Source of the DNA: Blautia sp. Marseille-P3087
GTDB lineage: Bacteria > Bacillota > Clostridia > Lachnospirales > Lachnospiraceae
Length of the DNA: 64,000 nucleotides
Assembly (NCBI RefSeq): GCF_900120195.1
Contig: NZ_LT635539.1
Span: forward strand, 1,624,649 to 1,688,648
Reading direction: 5' to 3'
Shown piece after piece: positions 35,646 through 43,762 of this stretch. The notes under the pieces were generated by a model. The model ran no database searches. It saw nothing but the letters and a program-made list of their open reading frames with translations, and was not told the origin of the DNA. Each line of letters opens with the position of its first letter. Within the stretch, counting starts at the first letter, position 1. The translations under genes were made by a program, and so were the position numbers.

Positions 35646-35903
35646 TTATAAGTTGTTTTCAAAGAATTCCTTCAGTGATGCAACTGCTGCATCTTCATCA
35701 GCGCCGTCTACGGATACTGTTACAGTATCGCCCTGTTTTACACCAAGGGACATCAGCATCATAAGCTGTGTCAGTTTCTTAGTTTTGCCATCTTTTGTGA
35801 TGGTGCATTCAGACTCGAATTTTTTGGCTTCTTTTACAAGAAGTCCTGCCGGTCTTGCGTGGATTCCCAGTTCATCTTTTATTGTGTACTCGAATGTTTT
35901 CAT
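35646..35903 (-). CDS. ptsH: HPr phosphocarrier protein lacking the regulatory serine
   Basis: An 85-residue HPr. The phospho-accepting His15 is present in DELGIHARPAGLL. The position that is Ser46 in Gram-positive HPr (target of HPr kinase, core of catabolite repression) is glutamine here: the stretch reads KKLTQLMMLMSLGVKQGD with Gln46, and Met49 replaces the usual Gly. The ribosome site AAAGGAGATAAAATT precedes the ATG. It lies between the antiterminator gene (gap 32) and ptsI. As a carrier it should be competent; phosphorylation-dependent CcpA co-repression by this protein should not be possible. Confidence 0.95.
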   Translation of the reverse strand: MKTFEYTIKDELGIHARPAGLLVKEAKKFESECTITKDGKTKKLTQLMMLMSLGVKQGDTVTVSVDGADEDAAVASLKEFFENNL

Positions 35904-35935
35904 AATTTTATCTCCTTTTATATTATATTTTATTT

Positions 35936-36775
35936 TTACTCATTTACATTAGTCTCAAGCATTCTCTCAAGATGCATGGCGAGGTATCCGATCTCTATAT
36001 CCGGTACCGGAAGTTTCAGGCTTTTTTCCATCTGACGGCAGATACGTTCTGCTGCCATATACGGTCCCGGAAACTTCACAGACATATATTCATTTAGATT
36101 CATTTTGAGTTTCTCACCATGAATCGCTCTTGCAACCATGTATCGTACATGGTTCATCAGACGATTATAGCCGAGAGACATGACATCGATGGAATTTCCT
36201 GTTTCCTTCTCGACCAGGGAAATACATTCTCGGACGGTTCTTGCGATTTCCATTGCCTGAGAGACATTTTCGTCTACAACTGCGGCATGTACATGAAGGG
36301 CAATATATCCGATCTCATGGTCATCGATCTCTATCTGCAGTTTTTCCTTAAGAAGCTCCCGGATACAGGATGCCACCTTATATTCTTTATAAAACATGAC
36401 ACGGATGTCATCTGTCAGAGGATTGCTGATCTGCTCACCATTCTGCACACGGCGGATTGCAAAATCAAGATGATCTGCCATGGTAAAAAGTATCGTGCGG
36501 TCTACTTTTTCGAATTCTTTTTCTGCCCGACTCAACACTTCATTCGCAAGCTCGAGACAGAGCGGCGAAACGGATTTGATGATATCTTTGGCGTCACCTC
36601 TCTCCGTCATCTCCTTCAGTGAATAAACCTTTGCTTCTGTGGCAACCGGCACGGTCTGTCCGACCTTTTTGCCAAAAGCCACACCTTTTCCCATAACCAG
36701 ACATTCCTGATTATTTTCGTCCGAAATTCCCATAAAGGAATTGTGATTTAAAATCTTTGCTATCCTGTACAACAT
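35936..36775 (-). CDS. PRD-domain transcription antiterminator (GlcT/LicT type)
   Basis: A 279-residue BglG-family antiterminator. Residues 1-55 are the RNA-binding CAT domain (MLYRIAKILNHNSFMGISDE, then ECLVMGKGVAFGKKVG). PRD1 and PRD2 follow, each with its pair of regulatory histidines: MADHLDFAIRR and GYIALHVHAAV in PRD1, LMNHVRYMVARA and GYLAMHLERML in PRD2. ATG 36775 is the CAT-domain start; a longer frame overlaps ptsG and is not needed. It sits directly downstream of ptsG, whose leader carries a terminator, so it most likely controls readthrough there in response to PTS phosphorylation. Confidence 0.9.
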   Translation of the reverse strand: MLYRIAKILNHNSFMGISDENNQECLVMGKGVAFGKKVGQTVPVATEAKVYSLKEMTERGDAKDIIKSVSPLCLELANEVLSRAEKEFEKVDRTILFTMADHLDFAIRRVQNGEQISNPLTDDIRVMFYKEYKVASCIRELLKEKLQIEIDDHEIGYIALHVHAAVVDENVSQAMEIARTVRECISLVEKETGNSIDVMSLGYNRLMNHVRYMVARAIHGEKLKMNLNEYMSVKFPGPYMAAERICRQMEKSLKLPVPDIEIGYLAMHLERMLETNVNE

Positions 36776-36803
36776 CCGTATCTTTTCCCCATCCGGGCGG
36801 TTC

Positions 36804-38972
36804 TTACTGAAGAACCTCGATCTCGAAAAGTGGCTCTCCGGCTTTGACCTGACCCTCATTCAACAGATGGATTCTCTGGTTATCCTCCAGTTCTGTACAA
36901 AGAACAGGAGAAACAATAGAAGGTGCATTTTTGCTCAGATAGTCGAGATCCAGTTTCAGCATCGGATCTCCCTTCTTCACTTCCTGACCACTTTCTACCA
37001 GTGCCTCAAATCCCTCACCATTTAATTTAACAGTATCAATTCCAACATGAATCAGCAGACTGATTCCGGATTCTGTTACAAATCCAATTGCATGTCTGGT
37101 ATCAAAGACAAAGGCAACTTCTCCATCTTCCGGAGCGCGTACATACGGATCTTCCGGTGTAACCACTGCGCCGTCACCCATCATTTTCTGGGCAAAAGCC
37201 TCATCCGGTGCAGTTGCAAGATCTGCTGCCACACCTGTGATCGGGCTTGAGATCACAATGCGGTCAATGACTTTACGCTCAGCTTCTTCTTTCTGTTCAC
37301 TTTCCGGTGCTGTCTCAGAAGTTTCTGCCGGTGTTTCCAGAGTGTCTGGTGCTGTTTCCAGATAATCTTCCAGATTTGATTTGATCACGGTTACATTCGG
37401 TCCGTAAATGACCTGCACACCAAGTCCCTTGTGTACGACACCGGATGCACCTGTTGCCTTTAAGATACCATCATTTACCAGAGATGCATCCTTCACTGTG
37501 CAGCGAAGACGTGTTGCACAGCAGTCTACATCGTTGATATTTTTCTTACCGCCAAGACCTCGTGTGATTGCCTCGCTGACAGGATCGGAAATCGCATCTC
37601 CGCCCTCGCCGTTCTGTGCTTCTCTGCGGGCATTTACATCAGCCTTTGTATAAAGCTTGGTTTCTACATCATCATCTTCACGACCAGGAGTTTTGAAATC
37701 GAACTTTTTGATCATGAATTTAAAAATGAAATAATATAAGAAGAAATAAATAATACCAACCGGGATAACTCTTATCCAGCTTGTCTTTGCATTTCCCTGA
37801 AGAATACCAAACAGGAAAAAGTCGAGGAGACCGCCGGAGAAAGTCAGTCCTACGGCAATATTTAACATATGTGCGATCATGTATGCCGTACCTGCCAGAA
37901 CAACCTGAACAACAAACAATGCCGGAGCCACGAAAAGGAAAGAAAATTCCAGCGGCTCGGTAATTCCGGTTGCCATACATGCAAGTGCTGCAGACAGAAG
38001 AAGACCGCCTGCTGCTTTTTTCTTCTCAGGTTTTGCACACTGATACATAGCAAGTGCCGCACCCGGAAGACCGAAGATCATGAAAATGAACTCTCCGGAG
38101 AAGTATCTTGTCGCATCTGCGCTGAAATGTGCAATATTTGCAGAGTCAGCAAGCTGCGCAAAGAAAATATTCTGACCGCCCTGTACCATCTGTCCTGCTA
38201 CTTCCATCGTACCGCCAACGGCTGTCTGCCAGAATGGCATATAGAATACGTGGTGCAGACCGAACGGAATCAGTGCACGTTTGATCAGGCCAAAAATCAG
38301 CGTTCCCACATAGCCGGAGCCTGTTACCAGACCGCCCAGAGCGTAAATTCCTGTCTGAACTACCGGCCATACAAAGTAAAGAAGGATTCCGACAAACATA
38401 TACACGATTGTGGAAATGATCGGTACGAAACGGGTTCCTCCAAAGAATGACAGCGCATTCGGAAGCTGTATCTTGTAGAATCTGTTATGCAGGGCTGCAA
38501 CTCCCAGACCTACGATAATACCGCCAAACACACCCATCTGTAAGGACTGAATACCGCAGACAGAAGTGATTGTTCCTTCCAGAACGTTTTCTGCGATCTC
38601 GCCATTATCAAGGATCTGTCCTGTGATCGTCAGCATCGCATTGATCGCAGTATTCATTACGAAAAATGCAATTACTGAGGACAAAGCTGCAACTTCTTTT
38701 TCTTTTTGTGCCATACCAATAGCAACACCAACTGCAAAGATCAGCGGAAGGTTATTAAATACTGCACTTCCGACACTGTTCATGATCACCAGCAGGGAAT
38801 GAAGCAGTGTTCCGTCGCCCAGGATCTTTGTCAGTCCGTATGTCTCGATCGTCGTTGCATTTGTGAAAGAACTTCCGATACCAAGAAGAAGTCCGGCTAC
38901 CGGAAGGATTGCGATCGGGAGCATAAAGCTTCTTCCTACTCGCTGTAAAACACTAAAAATCTTGTCTTTCAT
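36804..38972 (-). CDS. ptsG: PTS glucose-type EIICBA transporter
   Basis: About 722 residues. The IIC membrane domain (about residues 1-430) begins with FSVLQRVGRSFMLPIAILPV and contains GITEPLEFSFLFVAPALF, the sugar-site signature. The IIB domain (about 480-560) has the phospho-Cys in NDVDCCATRLRCTV. After a Pro/Glu/Thr-rich linker the IIA domain (about 590-722) has the active His in LLIHVGIDTVKLNG and the second His in VFDTRHAIGF. The ATG 38972 follows AAGGAGAGTCTCAA. Substrate is probably glucose or a related hexose such as N-acetylglucosamine. It is the first gene of the PTS operon behind a leader with a terminator at 39045-39097. Confidence 0.94.
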   Translation of the reverse strand: MKDKIFSVLQRVGRSFMLPIAILPVAGLLLGIGSSFTNATTIETYGLTKILGDGTLLHSLLVIMNSVGSAVFNNLPLIFAVGVAIGMAQKEKEVAALSSVIAFFVMNTAINAMLTITGQILDNGEIAENVLEGTITSVCGIQSLQMGVFGGIIVGLGVAALHNRFYKIQLPNALSFFGGTRFVPIISTIVYMFVGILLYFVWPVVQTGIYALGGLVTGSGYVGTLIFGLIKRALIPFGLHHVFYMPFWQTAVGGTMEVAGQMVQGGQNIFFAQLADSANIAHFSADATRYFSGEFIFMIFGLPGAALAMYQCAKPEKKKAAGGLLLSAALACMATGITEPLEFSFLFVAPALFVVQVVLAGTAYMIAHMLNIAVGLTFSGGLLDFFLFGILQGNAKTSWIRVIPVGIIYFFLYYFIFKFMIKKFDFKTPGREDDDVETKLYTKADVNARREAQNGEGGDAISDPVSEAITRGLGGKKNINDVDCCATRLRCTVKDASLVNDGILKATGASGVVHKGLGVQVIYGPNVTVIKSNLEDYLETAPDTLETPAETSETAPESEQKEEAERKVIDRIVISSPITGVAADLATAPDEAFAQKMMGDGAVVTPEDPYVRAPEDGEVAFVFDTRHAIGFVTESGISLLIHVGIDTVKLNGEGFEALVESGQEVKKGDPMLKLDLDYLSKNAPSIVSPVLCTELEDNQRIHLLNEGQVKAGEPLFEIEVLQ

Positions 38973-39044
38973 TTGAGACTCTCCTTCTGTATATTTTTCC
39001 AGAAGTGAGTACATATAAAAGCGCTTTTTAACCGGTTTTTGTAC

Positions 39045-39097
39045 AAAAAAAGGCACTAATATACATAAACACTCCTTGTTATGTATAGTTAATGCCT
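39045..39097 (-). terminator. Regulated leader terminator upstream of ptsG
   Basis: On the minus strand AGGCATTAACTATACATAA (from 39097) pairs with TTATGTATATTAGTGCCT and is followed by seven T residues ending at 39045. This long stem in the 5' leader of a PTS operon that encodes its own CAT-PRD antiterminator indicates antitermination control. I could not match the upstream arm to a textbook RAT sequence. Confidence 0.85.
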
Positions 39098-39130
39098 CCT
39101 AAATCGAGTTACACACTACAACCAAACAAA

Positions 39131-39159
39131 ATATAACATGGTCATTGAGTTTTTGTCAA
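39131..39159 (-). promoter_or_regulatory. ptsG operon promoter
   Basis: On the minus strand TTGACA (39159-39154) and TTATAT/TATATT (39136-39130) at 17-18 bases. The stretch 39160-39270 contains no gene. Confidence 0.7.
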
Positions 39160-39270
39160 CCCGCTCTTTTTGTAATTTTATAGTTTTTATGATGTTTTTT
39201 ATACCTTTTATGCATCAGTATATTTCGACTGCAATCCGTAATTTTCACCGGTATAATATGCAGTCTGACC

Positions 39271-39879
39271 TCAGTCTTCGAGGAATGCAAATGGTTCTTC
39301 GTCTTTAAGAAAGTGCATCAGCATATAGGCACACATGATCGCCACGCGTTCTTCTTTGAGGATTCGTTTTACTTCATTGCGGTCTGCCAGGACGACTTCA
39401 ATTTCTTCGGTATCTTCCTGTGCTTCCTTGCTGATCTCACCGCTTGCATATCCATAAACTGTCGCGCATGATTCGTCAGTCATACCAACCGTTGTAAAGT
39501 ATGGCTTTTCAAATGCCGGATTGACTTTCAGAGGTTCGAATTTCAGTCCGGTTTCTTCATACATCTCACGGACAGCCCCCTCATGAAAATCTTCGTTCGG
39601 CTCGACAAGCCCTGCCGGGAATTCATAGATGTAGTCCCCGAGTGTGTAGCGATACTGGCGCACCAGAACGACTTTGTCTCTTTTTTCTCCGTAAATGCTG
39701 TAGATAATTACACCGTCCGGATCATTGCGCCCGGTCTTAAGTTTCAATGAAGGTACATCATTTGCCCTGGATGCCACATAATATGATACCGGAGTATTGT
39801 GTATGCTGGTCGCATCTACATGATACAGATTGACAAAACAGTTGTCGGTCATTTTTTCTACATTATGAATCTTTCCCAT
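39271..39879 (-). CDS. Nudix hydrolase (ADP-ribose pyrophosphatase-like)
   Basis: A 202-residue Nudix enzyme. The Nudix box is complete: GLVEPNEDFHEGAVREMYEE followed by TGL, preceded by the strand VVLVRQYRYTLGDYIYEFPA, as in ADP-ribose pyrophosphatases (NudF type). It would hydrolyse nucleoside-diphosphate-X compounds in the cytoplasm, using Mg2+ or Mn2+. ATG 39879 follows AGAGGGAACCT; longer frames to 39966 lack a ribosome site and would overlap the end of ribU. It follows ribU on the same strand with a gap of about 90 bases and may share its FMN-controlled transcript. Confidence 0.9.
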   Translation of the reverse strand: MGKIHNVEKMTDNCFVNLYHVDATSIHNTPVSYYVASRANDVPSLKLKTGRNDPDGVIIYSIYGEKRDKVVLVRQYRYTLGDYIYEFPAGLVEPNEDFHEGAVREMYEETGLKFEPLKVNPAFEKPYFTTVGMTDESCATVYGYASGEISKEAQEDTEEIEVVLADRNEVKRILKEERVAIMCAYMLMHFLKDEEPFAFLED

Positions 39880-39968
39880 AGGTTCCCTCTTTTCTGCATG
39901 AAGTATACCATGCATCTTTGTAAAACAGCCTGCAGCCATATGATGATACGGCCTGCAGGCTGACATGA

Positions 39969-40604
39969 TCAGTCTCCCTTAAGGATAACACGGATTCTCT
40001 TATAAATAAAGAATACGATTACGGAAGTGAGGGTATATTTAAATAAGTTAAACGGAACGATGATCAGTACCACAAATCCAAGAAGGCTGTGTACGGAAGA
40101 ATTGACTGCAGCTCCCATTTCAATAAATGCTTCGATCGGCATTCCAAATGCTTTGCCATATGCCGGAAGAAGTACAAAGGCATTCATCAGGCAGGCTGCA
40201 GCTGTTGTAAGGAGCGTTCCTGCTGCCATTCCGAGTACAGCATGTTTGCGGCTCTTTGTGTGATGCAGTCTGTAAATCAGTCCTGCCGGTACTACAAATG
40301 CGCATCCGAAAATGAAGTTTGCAAAATCACCAACTCCTGCTGTTACTGTCCCCATTGTTACAAGGTGTACCAGAACCTTTACAACTTCAATCAGAATACC
40401 TGCTACAGGTCCCATGGCAAATGTCCCAACCAGTACCGGAATCTCTGAGAAATCCAACTGGTAAAAAGATGGTGCCAGGAACGGGATCGGAAACTCAATA
40501 TTCATTAATACTCCTGCCAGCGCGCCCAGCATTGCGATCTGTGTGATCGTTCTGGTGCGGCTTCTTTCCATTACGTTTCCATTTCTTAAAACCTGTTCAC
40601 TCAT
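39969..40604 (-). CDS. ribU: Riboflavin ECF transporter S component
   Basis: A 211-residue, six-span S component of an energy-coupling factor transporter. It opens with ITQIAMLGALAGVLMNIEFP and contains SFYQLDFSEIPVLVGTFAMG, the conserved substrate-loop region of RibU. The start follows AAAGGAGAGACAAGT. An FMN riboswitch directly upstream makes riboflavin the likely substrate. The ATPase and T components of ECF transporters are usually encoded elsewhere, and none is seen here. Confidence 0.93.
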   Translation of the reverse strand: MSEQVLRNGNVMERSRTRTITQIAMLGALAGVLMNIEFPIPFLAPSFYQLDFSEIPVLVGTFAMGPVAGILIEVVKVLVHLVTMGTVTAGVGDFANFIFGCAFVVPAGLIYRLHHTKSRKHAVLGMAAGTLLTTAAACLMNAFVLLPAYGKAFGMPIEAFIEMGAAVNSSVHSLLGFVVLIIVPFNLFKYTLTSVIVFFIYKRIRVILKGD

Positions 40605-40693
40605 ACTTGTCTCTCCTTTGAATTGTTCTTTTTTTAAAAGAAAATTCTACGTTATGCCTTAGAAAGGTTCTGTTGGTTGGCTTTCTCATGCAT

Positions 40694-40722
40694 AAAAAAT
40701 CCCCGGAGATTTCTTCCCGGGG
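40694..40722 (-). terminator. FMN riboswitch terminator
   Basis: On the minus strand CCCCGG-GAAGAAATCT-CCGGGG (40722-40701) followed by ATTTTTT. It lies between the FMN aptamer and ribU and is the expected off-state terminator. Confidence 0.9.
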
Positions 40723-40750
40723 TAATGAGCACGTATGAATTATTCGTGTT

Positions 40751-40890
40751 CTTCTCTCATCCAGACTTTACTGTCGGTTCCGGAATTCTGACTTATGATC
40801 AGTCACCGGATCAGCCGCCTTACGCGGGTCGCGGACTTTACCGCCGGTAGGGAATTCTGATTTGTATTCAGTCACCCTGCCCCGAAGAAT
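40751..40890 (-). ncRNA. FMN riboswitch (RFN element)
   Basis: All conserved blocks of the RFN element are readable on the minus strand: TTCGGGGCAGGGTGA at the 5' end (from about 40886), TTCCCTACCGGCGGTAAAGT then CCGCGACC, CCGGTGACTGAT, TTCCGGAACCGACAGTAAAG and GGATGAGAGAAG at the 3' end (to 40751). FMN binding should favour the terminator and so reduce ribU expression. Confidence 0.97.
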
Positions 40891-40930
40891 TTTCTTTTAC
40901 ATGACTGTATTATATATCTAACTTTATGAG

Positions 40931-41318
40931 ATTGCAATATAAAATTGAAGATTTGTTGAGATATGACGGAAGGGGAAAACTGGCTGTTAAACATATCGGA
41001 CACAGAAACGGCTGTGGGATGTTACGGAAGGCGGCATCTCATGTACAGGGACATTAAATGGTGCTACGTTTTCTATGACGTGCACGCGCCTATTTGCCGC
41101 CAGTCGCCCAAACTCGGCGGCGCCTCAAACAGTGGGCTTGATGGCGACAGCTTGCCTGCACGTCATAACGAAAGCCTCGCAAACATTTCCTGTCCTCTGC
41201 ACATGAGTGCCCTTCTTCCTGATATCTCCGACAATAACGTTCCGTATCCGATATGTTTATAGCCAGCTACTCCCTTCCTGCATATTTCTGTCGTTCATCT
41301 TCCATTTTATATTGCAAT
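40931..41318. repeat. 388-bp foldback (MITE-like) element
   Basis: The two ends are inverted repeats matching at 21 of 22 bases: ATTGCAATATAAAAT then TGAAGAT at 40931-40952, and the complement at 41297-41318. Pairing continues inward: CTGGCTGTTAAACATATCGG (40980-40999) with its near-complement at 41247-41266, CATCTCATGTACAGGGACA with TGTCCTCTGCACATGAGTG, and GACGTGCACG (41078) with TGCACGTC (41157). The centre is G+C-rich. Small open frames inside are not convincing genes. No transposase is present and I saw no clear target-site duplication. It could be a non-autonomous transposable element or a long structured RNA gene. Confidence 0.75.
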
Positions 41319-41399
41319 GGTGCCCACCGGGGCGCGCCCCCACGGGAATCCCCAGCTTCACCCGCGGCTTCGCCGCTACCTCAGATAAAGTACGGTAAA

Positions 41400-41666
41400 G
41401 GGAGAAAATGAAAAACTCCGGCTGAAGATTTTCGTGAAGGTTCTCCGGTACGATCTCGCCTGAAGAACTTCGCGAAGATTCCTGATCGTACAGGTTTTTG
41501 CGTTGATACAGAAAATGCTGCTGTCTGAGCGTCAGCGAGTTCAGCATTTTCCGTATCGTTTTTAGCAAAGTTCTGTACATCATGGAATCTCAGAAGTTCT
41601 GAACTGAGTCGTATCCGGAGAAACCTTCATCGAAAATCCCACCGAAGTTTTCTCAATAATTATCCC
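41400..41666 (-). ncRNA. Giant 3' hairpin H1 after the BMP-type ABC operon
   Basis: A roughly 267-base stem-loop with several bulges. Paired segments from outside in: 41400-41423 with 41642-41666, 41424-41447 with 41617-41640, 41448-41466 with 41597-41619, 41464-41485 with 41580-41604, and the innermost GATACAGAAAATGCTG (41505-41520) with CAGCATTTTCCGTATC (41542-41557). The apical loop (41541-41521, minus strand) reads AACTC, GC-TGAC-GC, TCAGACAG. The same loop caps hairpins H2 and H3. It begins 24 bases after the stop of the last operon gene. The interval 41319-41399 is G+C-rich with a GCGGC/GCCGC hairpin and no gene. Confidence 0.75.
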
Positions 41667-41689
41667 ACGTTACCGGGAATCCTTTATCC

Positions 41690-42670
41690 TTATCGTTCCT
41701 CTCTGAAATACGGTAATCCCAGCGCTGCCGGCGGCTGGTGTTCTTTCTTCTTTCGGAAGCTTGTAAATACAAGCACAATGATCGTTACCACATACGGCAA
41801 TGCCTTAAATACCTCCTGCATGCTTCGTCCCAGTCCCGGGATATAAAGATACAGAATATACAGTGCTCCGAAAAGGAATGCACCCCAGATTGCATTCAAC
41901 GGTTTCCACAATGCAAAGATTACCAACGCAACAGCCAGCCATCCGCGGTCACCGAATCCATTGTCTGTCCATGTTCCACCGGAATATTCCATTACGAAAT
42001 AGAGTCCGCCAAGACCTGCAAGACCTGCGCCGATACACGTAGACAGATATTTATATTTGATAACATTAATACCTGCTGCATCCGCAGTTCCCGGATTTTC
42101 CCCAATTGCACGAAGGTTCAGTCCCGCTCTTGTTTTAAACAAGAAGAAAGACAGTACAACCGCTGCAATCACACAAAGATATGTCATAAAACCATAATTA
42201 AATAAAATATCACCGATCACCGGAATCTTTGAAAGTCCCGGAATTTTGGCTGTATAGGCACTTCCGGTCACTTTTACGGAAATCTGTCCGACACCACCTG
42301 CAAGTTTGGAAATTGAACCACCGAAGAAGTTACCAAACCCTGTACCAAAGATGGTCAGTGCAAGACCGGTTACATTCTGATTTACACGAAGCGTGATCGT
42401 CAGGATACTGTAGATCAGACCTCCGATCATAGCGCATGCAAATGCGCATACAAAAGAAATCAGTACACCTATAAAAGCATTTGGATCCGGATTGTCTTTT
42501 TCATAAAGAAAAGCTCCCATCAGTCCGGCAATACCGCCCATATACATAATTCCCGGAATACCAAGATTCAGGTTACCGGATTTTTCTGTCATAATCTCCC
42601 CAAGCGCACCATACAGAATACAGATGCCCTGGACAATAGCTTTTTGAATAAAAATTATCAGTACACTCAT
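41690..42670 (-). CDS. BMP-type ABC transporter permease 2 (nucleoside uptake)
   Basis: A 326-residue permease of the branched-chain-amino-acid/BMP type with nine to ten spans. It starts MSVLIIFIQKAIVQGICILY and contains GALGEIMTEKSGNLNLGIPG, a hallmark of nucleoside-type BMP permeases (YufQ/NupQ class), and LRAIGENPGTADAAGINVIK, the cytoplasmic EAA-like loop. It starts 12 bases after the stop of the first permease gene and is the last gene of the four-gene transporter set. By family knowledge it imports purine nucleosides or related lipophilic compounds. The giant hairpin H1 follows. Confidence 0.88.
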   Translation of the reverse strand: MSVLIIFIQKAIVQGICILYGALGEIMTEKSGNLNLGIPGIMYMGGIAGLMGAFLYEKDNPDPNAFIGVLISFVCAFACAMIGGLIYSILTITLRVNQNVTGLALTIFGTGFGNFFGGSISKLAGGVGQISVKVTGSAYTAKIPGLSKIPVIGDILFNYGFMTYLCVIAAVVLSFFLFKTRAGLNLRAIGENPGTADAAGINVIKYKYLSTCIGAGLAGLGGLYFVMEYSGGTWTDNGFGDRGWLAVALVIFALWKPLNAIWGAFLFGALYILYLYIPGLGRSMQEVFKALPYVVTIIVLVFTSFRKKKEHQPPAALGLPYFREER

Positions 42671-42682
42671 TGCATCTACCTC

Positions 42683-43762
42683 CTATTTTTTCGCACGCTT
42701 AACTCTGTAATTGATAAAGAATTCTGCACCGATCAAGAAAAACAGAATGATACCGAGGATAACATCGGATGCATTCTCATTCAAACCATACTGTGTTGCA
42801 ATCTGTACCGCACCCTGATTCATAAATACAATACCGAAAGAAACAGCTACCATAATAAAAGTATTAAATTTGGAAAGCCATGCAACAATGATTGCCGTAA
42901 ATCCACGACCGCCAGCTGTCGCAGTGGAAATTGTATGACTTGCACCACTGACAATAACAAATCCGGCAATACCACAGATTGCACCGGAGATTGCCATAGT
43001 ACGGATAATGACTTTCTTTACATGGATACCTGCATATTTTGCAGTGTTTTCGCTCTCTCCGACTACTGCGATCTCATAACCCTGTTTGCAGTATTTCAGA
43101 TAGATAAACATACCAACAGTCAGAATCAGAACAATAAGTACATTCCATCCATATTTCTGACCAAACAGCTCCGGAAGCCATCCGGCCTGGGTTGTCTGGT
43201 TGATAATACCAACCGTGTTGGAACCTTTGGGGTTCTCCCAGAAAACGATGCAGTATGTAACAACCTGCATGGCAACATAGTTCAGCATCAGGGTAAACAG
43301 AGTTTCATTTGTATTCCAGTATGCTTTGAACACTGCCGGGATCATTCCCCAGATCATACCACCAAGCGCACTTGCAACAAACATCACGATCAGAAGCACT
43401 ACCGGAGACATTTTATCCCCTGCATAAATCATCACTGCTGCAGAACATGCTCCACCAATCAGAATCTGACCTTCTGCACCGATATTCCAGAATTTCATTT
43501 TGAATGCCGGTGCCAGACCGATTGCGATACACAGAAGCACCATCGTATCACGGATCGTCTGCCAGATACGGCGCTCGGAACCCATTGCTCCGTCCCAGAT
43601 TGCCTTATATACATCCACTGGATTCATTTTGACCAGTGCTACGATTACTGCTCCACACACAATCAGTGCAAGAATCAGTGCTATAAAGCGAATCAGAAGT
43701 CTTTCCTGCCATCCGGCCTTATTTCTTCTTTTGCTTACCTGTAAGAAAGGTTCTTTATTCAT
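42683..43762 (-). CDS. BMP-type ABC transporter permease 1 (nucleoside uptake)
   Basis: A 359-residue permease with about ten spans, homologous in layout to YufP/NupP. Signature parts are PAFKMKFWNIGAEGQILIGG, GMIWGMIPAVFKAYWNTNET and VVGESENTAKYAGIHVKKVI. ATG 43762 follows AGGAGGGGCTGTCA and overlaps the stop codon of the ATPase gene by 8 bases (AATGAATAA), so translation is coupled; an ATG seven codons upstream has no ribosome site. It pairs with the next permease to form the membrane channel. Confidence 0.88.
   Translation of the reverse strand: MNKEPFLQVSKRRNKAGWQERLLIRFIALILALIVCGAVIVALVKMNPVDVYKAIWDGAMGSERRIWQTIRDTMVLLCIAIGLAPAFKMKFWNIGAEGQILIGGACSAAVMIYAGDKMSPVVLLIVMFVASALGGMIWGMIPAVFKAYWNTNETLFTLMLNYVAMQVVTYCIVFWENPKGSNTVGIINQTTQAGWLPELFGQKYGWNVLIVLILTVGMFIYLKYCKQGYEIAVVGESENTAKYAGIHVKKVIIRTMAISGAICGIAGFVIVSGASHTISTATAGGRGFTAIIVAWLSKFNTFIMVAVSFGIVFMNQGAVQIATQYGLNENASDVILGIILFFLIGAEFFINYRVKRAKK

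Noticed and set aside
40963..41262. 99-codon frame in the foldback element
   Set aside because: It follows the paired arms of the inverted repeat, lacks a convincing ribosome site, and is better explained by the repeat structure.
41257..41583. 108-codon minus-strand frame across the foldback end and hairpin H1
   Set aside because: The sequence is constrained by stem pairing, there is no ribosome site, and the product resembles no protein.
42644..43744. 366-codon plus-strand frame opposite the ABC permease
   Set aside because: It is an antisense shadow of a well-supported permease gene, with biased composition and no ribosome site.
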